64,000 nucleotides of DNA from positions 1,529,501 to 1,593,500 of the forward strand of contig JACVVK020000052.1 in the NCBI GenBank assembly GCA_018292915.2, written 5' to 3'. Under the pieces are notes generated by a model that worked only from the letters and a program-made list of their open reading frames with translations, was not told where the DNA came from and made no database searches. A program made the translations under genes and the position numbers. Origin of the DNA: Batillaria attramentaria. Lineage: Eukaryota > Mollusca > Gastropoda > Batillariidae. This document shows, one piece after another, positions 48,818-60,365 of this stretch (within the stretch, counting starts at the first letter, position 1; the number at the start of each line of letters is the position of its first letter).

Positions 48818-51155
48818 ATGAGTTTTACGCTATCCAGAACCGCCCTGCATTTATGTCAGAAGGCACCGGTGAATTTTAGACAAGTCACTGTTCTTTTCAC
48901 TGGGAAGGGCACGATCTGTCATCCAGGCAGCATGTCCAGAAGATCTGCACATGCACAGCGGCAAAACTTTGGCCAAAAACGTTTACGTGTTCTAGTGGAT
49001 TTGGATGGTGTGTTATGTGACTTTGAAGGCTATTTTTTGGAAAAATACCGCGAGAAGTTTCCTCATGAACCATTCATCCCACTTGAGGAACGCAAGACAT
49101 TCTACCTGCGTGACCAGTATGCAAAACTGCGCCCAGATTTACCTGTAAGTTTACATGTTGATTCATTTATCACGTGAATATTAATCATAAAATCATACAT
49201 GGTCCTTCATTTATTGCAGTTTTATATTACAAAAACCCACTTGATTATATATCGATCGAACAAGTTAGTAGTTTGTCAGTGCACTGATGGCAGAATTTTA
49301 AAATGTTTTTGTAGACTGTTTCTTGATTTTTTTCAGGACAAGGTGAGAGACATTTACAATGCAGAGGGATTTTTTCTCAACCTACCAGAAATCGAAGGAG
49401 GATGTGATGCTGTGAAGGAAATGGTGCAAATGGAAGAGTAGGTGTTCCACATCCGTAGTCTGTGCTTTTGAGGAATGATGTTTGTAGTTAGCAGTATGCA
49501 TGTACATGTACTTTTTATAACAGGGTACAGTATCTCTTGTGACACGGTATATGTAAATTTTTCATTTTATTTTAGCATCGATTGTGTGTGGCTGTGCAGG
49601 TTGTGGCTGATCAGATGCCCCTCTTGTGTCCTACTTTAATTTATTATGTTTTCTTTTCAGTGTTGATGTATTCATTTGCACCAGTACTTTGCAGTATTAC
49701 AAGTACTGCCTTCAAGAAAAGGTATGTGTACCTGGTGCAGTCAACCTCTGCAGATCAGCAAATCGTTACAAACTTATTGAGGCTTAATTTATTTAAAAGT
49801 TCAGTATGCAGTAATCTCTTACATGCTGTAGGTAGCATGCAGTTTGGGCCAGCATGCAGGGTTATGTTTGGTTGTGATACACTGCATACACTATGATACA
49901 GTCAACACTTTCCCTGGATACAAGCCACAGTAGATGTGTGCACATTGTCTCTGCTGCTAACTGATCATGCCCAGCTGAAGGGAAATGACCCCGATTCAAG
50001 ACATTCTAGTCTGAACTGACTACCCTCTCTTTGGTCAAGGAATTGACCCAGCTTCTCAGCCACAAGCCAGCAGGCAACACAGTCAGTTCTTCATGTAATT
50101 TGTGAAAATATCAGGACTGCCAGCAGTAGTGTGGGTTAACATGTACCCAAGATAAGTGATGAAAACAAAAATGGTTTAGTACTGTAGTATTCCTGCTTTT
50201 CAGATAAACTTGCAAGTTTGCACAAGAGGATAATTACTGGTGTGTATACATGGTAGAATGAAAGGAGAGTGACTTCACATGTACATGTGCCTGTATATGC
50301 CATGACCTGTGCAATATTCACATGTACAGACTCAGTGGGTGGAGGAGCATCTTGGCAGTAACTGGCTGGACAAAATCATCCTCACCAAGGACAAGACCAT
50401 GGCCAACGGCCATATCCTTATTGATGACCGGCCTATTATTAAAGGTTAATATAGATACAATTTTTTTACTTCCACACAATCCTTATATTGAAAACAGTCA
50501 CCATCCTTGTTTGAAGGGTGACAGATTCATCTGTAAGACTTGCAATGGTAAGGTGATAATTTTGAGCCATTACGAATTCCCATTTTCATTGAGTGAGGAT
50601 CAGGTCCTATGCACATTAGCTTGAACAATGCTCATTTTTACAAGTCTGTGATGGCACGTGCCAGCTGCCAACCTTGGCTGAAACCAGTCAGCTAGTATAT
50701 AAAATAGAATAAAATTTTGTATAAAATGTAAGTGTGTAAAATAAGTTTGTGTAAGAGAAAAAAAAAACTTTGTATGAAATGTGTTGAAGTAACCAGCAAG
50801 CTAACATAATTCAAATGCAGTTAGGCAGCTTGGCTGATACAAGGTTAACTTCTGTAGCTTATCTGGATGCATGGATTGGTAATTTATTTTGATGGTCCAA
50901 TATTGAGAAATCATGAGTTCATCCACAGGTTAATTATGACAGCTATGTGAACAAATTAAATCTTTGTAATTGTAATTATGAATATGATCAGTTTGATTAT
51001 CATGGACAGGAGCCTGTCAGCCCCCTCCTTGGCAGCATGTCCTCTTCACAACTTCGTTCAACCGCAGCATAGATTTGAATGGCCGCCAGCGTTTGGACTC
51101 ATGGACGGATGGCAAGTGGAGAGAGATCATTGAAGATTTCAAAAAGAGAGTGTGA
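48818..51155 (+). CDS. NT5M: 5'(3')-deoxyribonucleotidase, mitochondrial type
   Basis: The enzyme dephosphorylates dUMP and dTMP and limits dNTP pools. Exons 48818-49144, 49337-49437, 49661-49721, 50330-50444 and 51010-51155 join in frame to 249 aa. HAD-family motifs are all present: DLDGVLCD with nucleophile D61 and D63, FICTS near 147-151, K183 in LTKDK, and DDRP at 195-198. The end W..I.....F..RV matches the family. With the start at 48818 the first ~55 residues are rich in Arg, Ser and Thr with no acid (MSFTLSRTALHLCQKAPVNF), as expected for a mitochondrial presequence. An in-frame ATG at 48932 would give a 211-aa form close to cytosolic NT5C. The frame is also open back to an ATG at 48635. 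The mitochondrial assignment therefore rests on start choice and on the COPS3 neighbour. Confidence 0.93.
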
Positions 51156-51947
51156 TATTGTCCACGTCTATGATCGTGATACTATCTAAATTATTCTGCT
51201 TTTTGAACCTTGACTGGGTGTGTACAGTAATTGATTTATGTACAACTATGAATTTTTGTATACATACATATATCATTCATTATTGTCTTTGTTAGGTCCA
51301 CCCAAGGGTCCATACTGACTTCAGATACTGTATACTAATCAGGGTAGAAATTCATTTATTTATACAGTTATCTACATATTCCATAAGTACCATTATGTCA
51401 GTTTACAGATTTAAAATTTGAAACTGGCTGAATGTTTTCTTGTAGAATAAGTATTGTTTGTTCTTCTTCTTGTTGCTTTTTTTGAAAGGTAGTTTTGTGT
51501 CAAAAACTTTAATTAGGGTGAAATAAGGTAGACTGTAGGTTTTTTTTATCGTGATTTTTAAACACATAATTATTTCCATTGATGTACTCTGTCACATTCG
51601 CTGTGTGTACTCACCACATAGTTAGTTTTAATCACCATGCTATCTTGACTTCATATTTGCCTATTGAGGGTAAATGCGTTATTATCTGAAAATGTGGCAG
51701 TAGCAAACAAGTAATCATGTTTTAGCTGAAGCGTTTGAAACTTCATCATGTAGAAAAGTTAGGCTATCTATTTTAGACATGCTACCTGTATGTTGTCTTG
51801 TGCTCAGTGTGCATACCTATGTGTGTGTGTTGTGTTCCTGTGGTTTTCATTGTTGATGCCGCCCTGAAGTCTCTAGTGCTCAGCTCATTGACTGTAATTA
51901 TAGTTATTTAGTAACTTTATGTCCGTAAATGAGTGGTGTAAAATCAT

Positions 51948-51948
<1 letters not shown>

Positions 51949-51994
<46 letters not shown>
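51949..51994. repeat. CA microsatellite
   Basis: An uninterrupted (CA)n tract of about 45 bp. Confidence 0.9.
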
Positions 51995-51997
<3 letters not shown>

Positions 51998-52276
51998 TCT
52001 GAAGAGTATTATTTTTATTCATGGTGTTCTGTAATATTGCACATGCTCATTTTTCAGGCAAAGGTGTATAGTCCAGTTGTGTCCACGGTATTTCCGCGAG
52101 CCGCAGCGTGCAATAAAATCAAAAACAGAGGAAATAGTTTTCTCTCGTCATTGGAGGCAGGGGGAGGGGAACTCAGTTACGCGATAACTTTCTAGCTGTC
52201 TTTATTCTAGACAGTAGCTGGTCTTTACTACTAAATGAGCAGGATGCATGGATAGCTGATCTCTTCCTTCCTCTCT

Positions 52277-52410
52277 AATGCTCGGGTCGTGAGTTCGATC
52301 CCGGCCGGGGCCAAATATTTGTGCTGGCTTTTTCATCGTTGCCCCGTCTTTGATATCACCCTACGTGGTGGAAAAGGACGTTAAACCCCCAAACACCCAC
52401 CCACCCTCTT
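52277..52410 (+). mobile_element. tRNA-derived SINE, copy C (5'-truncated)
   Basis: It begins just before the B box (GAGTTCGATCCCGG). The body and CCCACCC end are nearly identical to copy A. Confidence 0.8.
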
Positions 52411-53360
52411 CCTTCCTCTTCAATGCAGCATTCTAAAGGGACGCAACTGATTGAATTGAACCTGCTGTCACTGGTTGTTCACCTTGGCACAGAGAGAATA
52501 CATATTCGCTTGAGAACAGACAGTATAATTATGATCGCTGGCAGCAGTCTGTTATAATTATGGTCATTCCATTGTAACTTGCACCTCACTGAATTCCATC
52601 CTGCACCTGTTTCACCCCTAAATGCTTCAAACAATAAGTACCATGCTCAGACCATGAATGGGCACGCACCTGATGGGAGTTGGGGGTTTTGTTGTTTAAT
52701 TTGAATGTCTCCTTTACACTGACTCGGGCATCATTCGAGTAATGCAAGTCTAGTTTCTGTTTACGCCAGAAAGCCACTTCACTGAAATTCACTAACGTCA
52801 CCTATGCCTGCCTTATGCGCAAAACTTTCAAGTTTCACTGGCAGTTTGCCTCCTCAGTGTTGCGTCTTCTGGCATGCACCTTGCCCTACAAAAACAAATG
52901 CACGAACAACACAGCACAACATAACATACTAATAATGTTTAGTAGATATTTTGGAAATACAAACTCAGTATGCAACAAACAAAAAACAAAACAAAACCAA
53001 AAAAACCCCAGACGAACATCAAGAACAAAACAGTTGCCAAACCCTCCTCTTTGACAAATTGCACGTCAGGTTAACCCGTGTGAGTAACATAACAACAGCG
53101 ACCATCTCATCCTGACTGACGTCACGCGTTTAATCCATTACGCGAAATACGTACGTCGAGAGTCTATTCAGCCCGCCATCCTTGCATAGAGACTGTTGGA
53201 AGCTCATTCCCACAGGCCTGATGGCAGTGAGACGAAAATAGGATCTGGGAGAAAAACACATCGATTGCCCGCTGCTATTCCTGGCGGCCGACCTTTTCTC
53301 GGAAGCCGTGCAAGTGGCCACTAACTGATGGCTACGGGCCCCCAGAATAGCACCCCCGTC

Positions 53361-54730
53361 TTCAATTAATCTACTTCATGACAGTGTTGCCCAAGCTTCT
53401 GCCCCACTCTGATCGTAATAGCGTTGTGTCGAGAGCGGCTCAATGTCCCGTCTTGAAGAAAATGATGAACCAGGTCGGGTACATTGAGGAGGAGCGGGAG
53501 GCGGGATAGCCGAATGGTAGAGCGTTGGCCTCTCAATGTACGGGTCGTCAGTGACTGAGTTCGAACCCCGGCAGGGGCTAAATATTTGTGCTGGCCCTTT
53601 TCTCGTTGCCCTGTCTTTGATATCACCCTTACGTGGTGAAAAAGGACGTTAAACTCCCATACACCCACCCCCACCCCTCGAGGAGAAGCATCATAGTGAG
53701 GTTTTAGTCGATATCTCAGCTGAGAATCGTTCATACCAGCTTCAAGAATGTATCAGTCAGTCTGTCCAGTGTAAGAGACAATGTGGTTGGTTGTTTGGGA
53801 GTCATGACAGTGTTTTCAAAGCTTTCCCTCCACTCTGATCGTAGTAGTGTTGTGCCGAGAGCGTTACAGTCAGTGTCCCGTCCAGGGGATGATGATGAAC
53901 CAGGTCACGTATCTGGAGGAGGTGCAATAAGTTTGTAGTCGATGTCTTCAGACAGTGAGTCGATACTGGCTGATGCCTTCAGAATTATCAGTCAGTTTGG
54001 TACCAGGGACAACTTGGTTTGGTTTCTCCTGGGAGTTATTGCGAAATGTTGGCTCATGCCGCGAATCTGGGACGAGGACACTCAGTATCAGTTTGTGATC
54101 AGGGATAACCTGTTCGGTGTATTTTAGAGTTATTGCAAAATATTAATCTAGTTTATGACGGTGTTGCCCAAGCCGGCTTTTGCCCGACTCTGCCGGATCG
54201 CAATAGTTTTGTGTGCCGAGATGGCTTCAAGGTCCCGAGGCAATGTTGAACCAGGTCGTCTACCTGGAGGAAGTTCGATATCCTCAGAGTTGTTATATTG
54301 CTGGCAAGGTTGATACCAGCTTTCAGAACTGACAGCTTGTTATCAGGGACAACCTGGTTTGGTTTGTTCTAGAGTCGTTGCAAATGTTAATCTAGTTCAT
54401 AACAGTGTTGCCCAAGCTTTTGCGCGGTGTTAAGCCTTAAAACTCACTCACTCACTCAGTCACTCACTCACTCTTTCACCCCCAAGCTTTTGCCCACTCT
54501 GATCGTAACAGTTTTGTGTCGAAAGCATTTCAATGTACCGTCTCGGCCTGGAGGTTTAGATAAACTAAGTCGAGTATCTGGAGGAGGTCCATGAAGTTAA
54601 AGTCGATATCCCGAGCCAGAGTCGTTGATACCAGCTTCAAGAATTGCTCAGAGTGAGTATCAAGGACGACCAAGATGGTTTGTTTGGGGGGTTATTACAA
54701 AATGTTTGCTCACGTCGCGAATCTGGAACA
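53361..54730. repeat. Four-unit degenerate tandem array, unit roughly 250-350 bp
   Basis: Units start near 53361, 53807, 54158 and 54401 with the phrase ACAGTGTTGCCCAAGCTTTT. In each, CACTCTGATCGTAATAG, GAACCAGGTCG..TCTGGAGGAGG, GATACCAGCTTCAAGAAT and GACAACCTGGTTTGGTTT recur in the same order. Unit 1 is split by a SINE (53501-53679) and unit 4 by a (ACTC)n stretch (54425-54480). No family recognised. Confidence 0.75.
53501..53679 (+). mobile_element. tRNA-derived SINE, copy D
   Basis: Complete head and body: GGGATAGCCGAATGGTAGAG, GAGTTCGAACCCCGG, AAATATTTGTGCTGGCCC and AAAGGACGTTAAACTCCC. It carries a small duplication (GTCAGTGACTGAG) before the B box. Confidence 0.8.
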
Positions 54731-55215
54731 ACTCAAGGACGAGTCCCATATAATCCACCTAAAAGATCAGTTTCATGCTACGATAGGATAACTGTGTGCC
54801 CGTGTAAAGGTCCTGGTAGAGTACAAATAAGTGAAAGGTAAAACGCAACTATGTCGGAATCGTTATCTGTGACCATTATATAAATATCAAGATTTTCCCC
54901 CGTTTCCAGAGGGTGCACTCGTCACTGATACAACGTGATTCCGATGACCTAGAAAGCTAAAACTGATTTTTGAGACTAGCACTGCATTAGTCAGTCGACA
55001 GATGTCTGTGGCTTTGGCCGTAGGCAGATGACCGAGGTCAGGACCAGCAGCACAAAATGACAGCTTAAGAGGGTAATATTCGCGTTTTCGGATGATCGGT
55101 ATTTAGCAGATGTGTCACTGACACAGCACTGTCTTACAGTTCATTTTGCTCCTTACGTCGCGTGTTATTTATCAAGGCGAAGGTACGATGGTTTTGGTTT
55201 CGACTATGATTTCAG

Positions 55216-55218
<3 letters not shown>

Positions 55219-55282
<64 letters not shown>
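55219..55282. repeat. GT microsatellite
   Basis: An uninterrupted (TG)n tract of about 64 bp. Confidence 0.9.
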
Positions 55283-55286
<4 letters not shown>

Positions 55287-56583
55287 ACCAATCGTCTAGC
55301 TTAGCTGGACAACGGCTTGTCCCTTTGAGGAGCGAAGCCGAAACAAGTCCCTGTCATGTCTTGAAGTCCAGGGCTGAAGCAATGTCGAGCCTACGGGATC
55401 AGGACTGCCGTAAATATCAGCATTCTCAGGCGCAGGCACCGGTGTAGGCGAGTTCACGGGGTATTTTGGGGGAACCGCGACAGAATTGGTGCCAGTAAGC
55501 GTCTCAGTGCTTCTCCAAAGCGTTTAAGAGAGTGAGAACTTGTCGCTCGTTTTGGCCAAGTGGCGAGTATATATAGTCCGCTAGCGTGCTTGGCTGTTTC
55601 TAACTCTAGTAACGATCCTCTATTTATATGCACCAACTTAATTAAAAGCGGCAATTCCAAGATTAGCCGTAGACACCACAGAGGAGTTGGAACAGCTTGC
55701 GCTCGCGGGTGTGCATGTACGCTCAAACTAGTCATTCTTCATGATAACTAGAGCTCTTAATGCAACACACCAATGTCTATTGGCCGCGCGGATTTAAAAT
55801 GAAACAAGTGACAGCACCCCTCGGTTTTCTCTTTTCTCCTTTAGTTTTCTGTTGGTTCAATGCCAGCCTGTTACGACGCTGTAACTGAGCATGTGTCTCA
55901 GTGGTGCGATGTTAGACACCACCAAAACAGCTCACAACGATTTGTGAGCCTAAATATGTTGGGAAATGGGTCTTTAAAGTCTTAATACGTTTGTCAGTCA
56001 CACAACAACGCTGTGGAAAACTTTCCATCGCATGTGCTTATAAATCTGTGCACCAGAGTCAGTCACTTGGGACACAATATAGAATCTGAAACCATTATGC
56101 TGACTCTGACTCTGGCCAGCGTATAAGTTGTTCTAGACTTGTACCGCGTACTGAGCAGACGACGTTATTTGGTTGCGGACTGAAGATCCCCCCCCCCCCA
56201 CACACACACACACACACTTACAGATACAGATACAGATAACTTTATTGTCCTTAAAGGAAATTTGTCTTTGGCTTCACCGACACGTAAAAATCATGAAGTC
56301 ACTCAAGGAGTTTGGCTTATAAAATCTCTCTCTCTCTCTCTCTCTCTCATGCCTCTCTCTCTCTCTCCCTCTCCCTCTCATGCCTCCAGCTGCAGCAGCA
56401 CCAGAGCTGATAACTTGCATAAAAAACGCCAATAATAACAGTAGTAAAAACAGACTATATGACTATACACATATTCAAAACTGATCGGTACACACTGACA
56501 AATCAACAGTGCTACACTGGACATGGTGTGTGTGTTAGAGAGAGAAGGAGGAAGGACGACGAAAAAAAAAAAAAATTCAGTAA

Positions 56584-57561
56584 AGGCGCGTCTTAACTAT
56601 AGCAGAAGAAGTCCTCGGCGATGACAACCGAACTTCTTCGGCTTCATTCGGCGTGGCCTCCACGTACTAACTAGGCGTCAAGCATTCGTGACATGTGACC
56701 GAAGGAAAATAGCAATGGCGCCGATTGTGAGCTTACCAGTGAAGTGCGTCTCGTAGCAACTGTAGCTGTTGAGGGAAATCAAGGGGTTACACGACAACAT
56801 GGCTTTACGCACTCAAAAGGGCACTATCTGAACTAATCAATGTGACCCAACTGCACCATGAATTGCATTAAAAACCGAAATAATCACCAACGAAACCACT
56901 GAACCGACAGACAGTTACGAGCCGGTACACCGGCGTAGCAGACGGTCACCAGCACACGGCGGAAGAATTCCAACAACAATGTCGCGGTTTTGCATCAATT
57001 TTAGCAAACAAAATCAAAATTCTACACTACCTCAGCAATCAGAGTGACGCAAGTGAGCCATGAAAGTTATAGATGCCTGAAATATCAGCGACTAGAACGT
57101 TGACTCGGTACTCATGTGACGACGCGGCGACTGAGCCGCCACGCGAGCAGACGGCGTTAGCATGCGAAGCAAAAACGCTGTAATTACAGATATTTCGCAT
57201 TCTTACTTCACCTGTAACATTGTAAGTCAAATGTACACTATCCTTACTAATCAATGTATTCCAGCAGCACCAAGAAACTTTTTCATTGCCGAAATATTAA
57301 TGCTTGTAACTTTGAACCGACATCGGCCATGTGCGAGCGCGACCCTCCGCCATCTTGAACTGAAATCAGATAGCTGGCGAATCTGGACCAGCCAATCAGA
57401 TAGCGTCTGGCGAAATCATTCGGGGTTGATCGCGAATGTTCGCATAACATGTTGAGCGAAGCCCGAACAGCCCAAAATCTCTTCGCGAGGCCCCAAAATG
57501 TTTCCAGCGAAGCGTTTTTTCTTCGGTCTTCGGGGTTGATCGCTATAGTTAAGACGCGCCT
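56584..57561. mobile_element. TAA-flanked DNA element, 978 bp, with 20-bp inverted ends
   Basis: AGGCGCGTCTTAACTATAGC at the left and its exact complement at the right are flanked by TAA (56581-56583 and 57562-57564). The 3-bp TWA duplication points to PIF/Harbinger. The interior is CpG-rich with no recognisable transposase. Confidence 0.8.
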
Positions 57562-58172
57562 TAACGGTAGAACTTCTTGAAGTTTTGGAACAAACGCCGT
57601 TCTGTGATTTACCGAATGGTAAACTACGAAAGCTAACAATAACACATAAACAAACACATGATACTAAAACAAACTTAAAGAGAGGATATCCCTGCAATAT
57701 ATTTTTCCCACGAAACGCTTTGCGCTGGGGAAAACAACAACAACAACAACAACAAAACCCAGGAAGGAAAAAAAAAAAGCCTCAGTAGTGACATCTCACA
57801 CCGCATTACTTTTCCCACGTCAAAACACAGCACGGCAGATCACGTTAACATCTCGTGGGGGCGATCTAAATTTGGATCTCTAAGTCGGCGTGATGCTCAA
57901 AAGTGCGTGCATTGTCTGATTCCTTCCGACCGTCGCATAAAAACCATCAAAGAGACATCAAGCGTCGCAGAAAGACGTGGGCTGAAATCAGCGGGAGAGG
58001 AGGGGGTGGGGGGGGGGGGGGGGGGGGCTTGGTCGGAACTGAAGCCAGTTGAATGCACATTGAATAGCTTTTTGACCTGCGTGTTTCTATAAACGACAAC
58101 TGTGTATGAAGACCTCTGCGGTCATTATTTTGATAAATGGGTCTAAGCGCCATGGAGGAGGAGCTGCTGCTG

Positions 58173-58292
58173 GTGATGATGATGACGACGACGATGATGA
58201 TGACGACAATGATGATGATGATGACGACGACGATGATGATGATGACGACGACAATGATGATGATAACGACGACGACGATGATGATGATGATG
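58173..58292. repeat. GAT/GAC triplet microsatellite
   Basis: About 120 bp of mixed (GATGAC)n. It would read as poly-Asp or poly-Met/Thr in open frames, but there is no gene context. Confidence 0.85.
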
Positions 58293-58612
58293 AAACTTTA
58301 TTATACGGCACACGGATTGAGATACATGAGTTTTCGAGAACCAGTCAAAGAATCTGTCCTTTGCTAAACCCAACACCACAAATGAGGTCAGCTGCAGCAC
58401 TGAATTAACACATTTCGTACCACGCACGATGTATCCCACGTCTTTGACTCTTTTTCGGTTTTGGCTATGAATGCGAAAATCAGCCAAGATTAACGGTTCC
58501 TTGACGGCTCCTACTGCAGCAAACACGAGCATGACCAAAGTGCAACACTCTACCTGAGCCAAATTTAAATCCACGCAGACAAATTAATCATGATTTTTAT
58601 AGTGATGCCACT

Positions 58613-58644
58613 GGTGCTCTACCATTCGGCTATCCCGGCTCCCC
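58613..58644 (-). mobile_element. SINE head fragment
   Basis: The minus strand reads GGAGCCGGGATAGCCGAATG, then GTAGAGC, which is the head of the tRNA-derived SINE family. The body is missing. Confidence 0.6.
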
Positions 58645-59086
58645 TACAACATAGATGAATGGGGTGTCTTCTACCACCGGCCAGTAACCTTGACTTTTAT
58701 CGTTATTGTTTGCAGGGTACTAGCTGTTTCGAGAAGTAAAATAGTTAAATTGTGCGGTGCCTGTAAGGTTATATTGTTTGTTGGTAAGCTACGTGAGTGT
58801 CTCGTTTGTGTGTTAGTTTGGAGCATTTTCACTGACTGCAGCAAGTCTTTGATGACCAAGCAGTCTGGTGATACCGTCGTCGGCACTGAAAACGCAGCAG
58901 ACTGCCTGCGTAAGGACGGCAAATGAATCCTTTCAAAAAAAAGAAAAAAAAAAAGGCTTTTCCATTGATTTTGCTATTTGAAGGTACACAACAGTCAGTC
59001 TCTGTGACCACGGGGTTTACTCAAAATGGGCGCCAGTGTTTCCGGTGCCACTCCGCTTCAAAATGAGAACCGCCAAAACAAAACGT

Positions 59087-59192
59087 TTCCAAACAGTAGC
59101 ACCGAGGGGTTCCAAACAGTAGCACCGAGGGGTTCCAAACAGTAGCACCGAGGGGTTCCAAACAGTAGCACCGAGGGGTTCCAAACAGTAGC
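59087..59192. repeat. Minisatellite, 23-bp unit, 4.6 copies
   Basis: TTCCAAACAGTAGCACCGAG followed by GGG is repeated at 59087, 59110, 59133 and 59156, plus a partial copy at 59179. Copies are identical apart from the ends, indicating recent expansion. Confidence 0.9.
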
Positions 59193-59569
59193 CGGCACAG
59201 AGCGTTTCCAGTTCCAAATTTGAATAGCACCGAGTGTTTCCTAAAGGGCTGCAGCCTGTCGGCGTGAAACTGAGAAAGTGGCCGAAAGCCGAAACGTTGA
59301 CCCGTGCCGTCCTTTGTGAAAGTTAAGTGGTTTCTGTCCCATTTTGTTGTTGTTGTTTTTTTGTTTTTTTTTTTGTTGTTGTTGTTGTTTTTGTTTTTTG
59401 TTTTTTTGCTGCCACAACTCTTTGCCGGCTCCAGTGGTGTTCCTCCATGGTAATGGGTGGAATCCACGGAGGGCTCAGAAGTCGGGGCAATTTTTATTAT
59501 GCATGATGATGGAGATGAGGATGATGGTAAGATGATGCTATGGAGGTGGTTTGGGACTGCGGGACAGGG

Positions 59570-59882
59570 CCGCATTCCATGCTTCCTGTCATAAATATCC
59601 CGGCATTAACCAGGCCCGGGAACTACGGCACCTGCGGTGCGGGCCGTGTAATCATCCACATCATAAGACGTGTCATACCAAGGGAAGCACCCCCAAAGTC
59701 GCACCCATGAAGTGGGTGAAGCTCGGCTGTGTGGCAACAGCCTCCCCATTGGGCCCATAGCACACCCGCTCTGGGTAGGAGACGACCTAGGTAGGAAAAA
59801 TCCCGCTTGCCTCGGCTGGGACTCGAACCCGGGTCTCCCGGTCCATAGTCCGAAGTGCTAACCACTACACTACGGGGGCCGG
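59570..59882 (-). mobile_element. tRNA-derived SINE, third family
   Basis: On the minus strand from 59882: GGCCCCCGTAGTGTAGTGGT (A box), then GGGTTCGAGTCCC (perfect B box), then a ~230-bp non-tRNA body (CCCAATGGGGAGGCTGTTGC, TTACACGGCCCGCACCGCAG). The head resembles Glu/Asp-type tRNAs, but the acceptor stem does not pair, so this is a SINE. Confidence 0.75.
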
Positions 59883-60365
59883 TTCTGTCCCATTTATGTC
59901 GCTTTCATTTGAGAAAGTGGCCGTTTATCAACCAGATAACGACTTTGAGTAATGCGTCACTACAATGCAAAGACGTGCGCATGCTCATATTTCCAACATA
60001 TGGCTTTGCGTAAGAGCAGCCATCGTTGAAACTCAGTTTTGAAGCGGAGTGACACGGGAAGCACTCGGGTCCAATTTGAGTACACCCCGGCCGTGATTGC
60101 AGGCTCTGTGATTCCCTGGCGCTGAAGCAAAACCCGAAACCTGGCGTGGGACAGGAAATGACATATTTCTTTGCTTTTACTTTTTCAGTGGTTCTTACGT
60201 AGTGTACATTGATTGAATAGGTTGGGGGTTGTTGTTTTTGTTGTTGTTGTTGTTGTTGTTTAACTTCGGTTTTAGATTGTAAGGCGCCTAGAGCTCGTTC
60301 AGTTCCCCGGGGATAGGCGCCCTATAATAATAATAATTATAATAATAATTATTATTATCATTATT

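Noticed and set aside
53130..53340. Minus-strand open frame with PRSYFRLTAIRPVGMSFQQS
   Set aside because: Looked briefly like a retroelement C-terminus, but the motif does not align well with any family I know.
55560..55751. TATA-like TATATATAG followed by a 63-codon open frame
   Set aside because: No family resemblance, no splice context and low length; likely chance.
58106..58408. Poly-Asp, poly-Ser and poly-His open frames
   Set aside because: Produced by the GAT/GAC triplet repeat, with no conserved flanking protein.
59087..59192. CRISPR-like regular repeat
   Set aside because: Units abut without spacers and this is animal DNA; a minisatellite.
59820..59882. Candidate tRNA gene on the minus strand
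   Set aside because: A and B boxes are good, but the acceptor ends do not pair and a SINE body follows.
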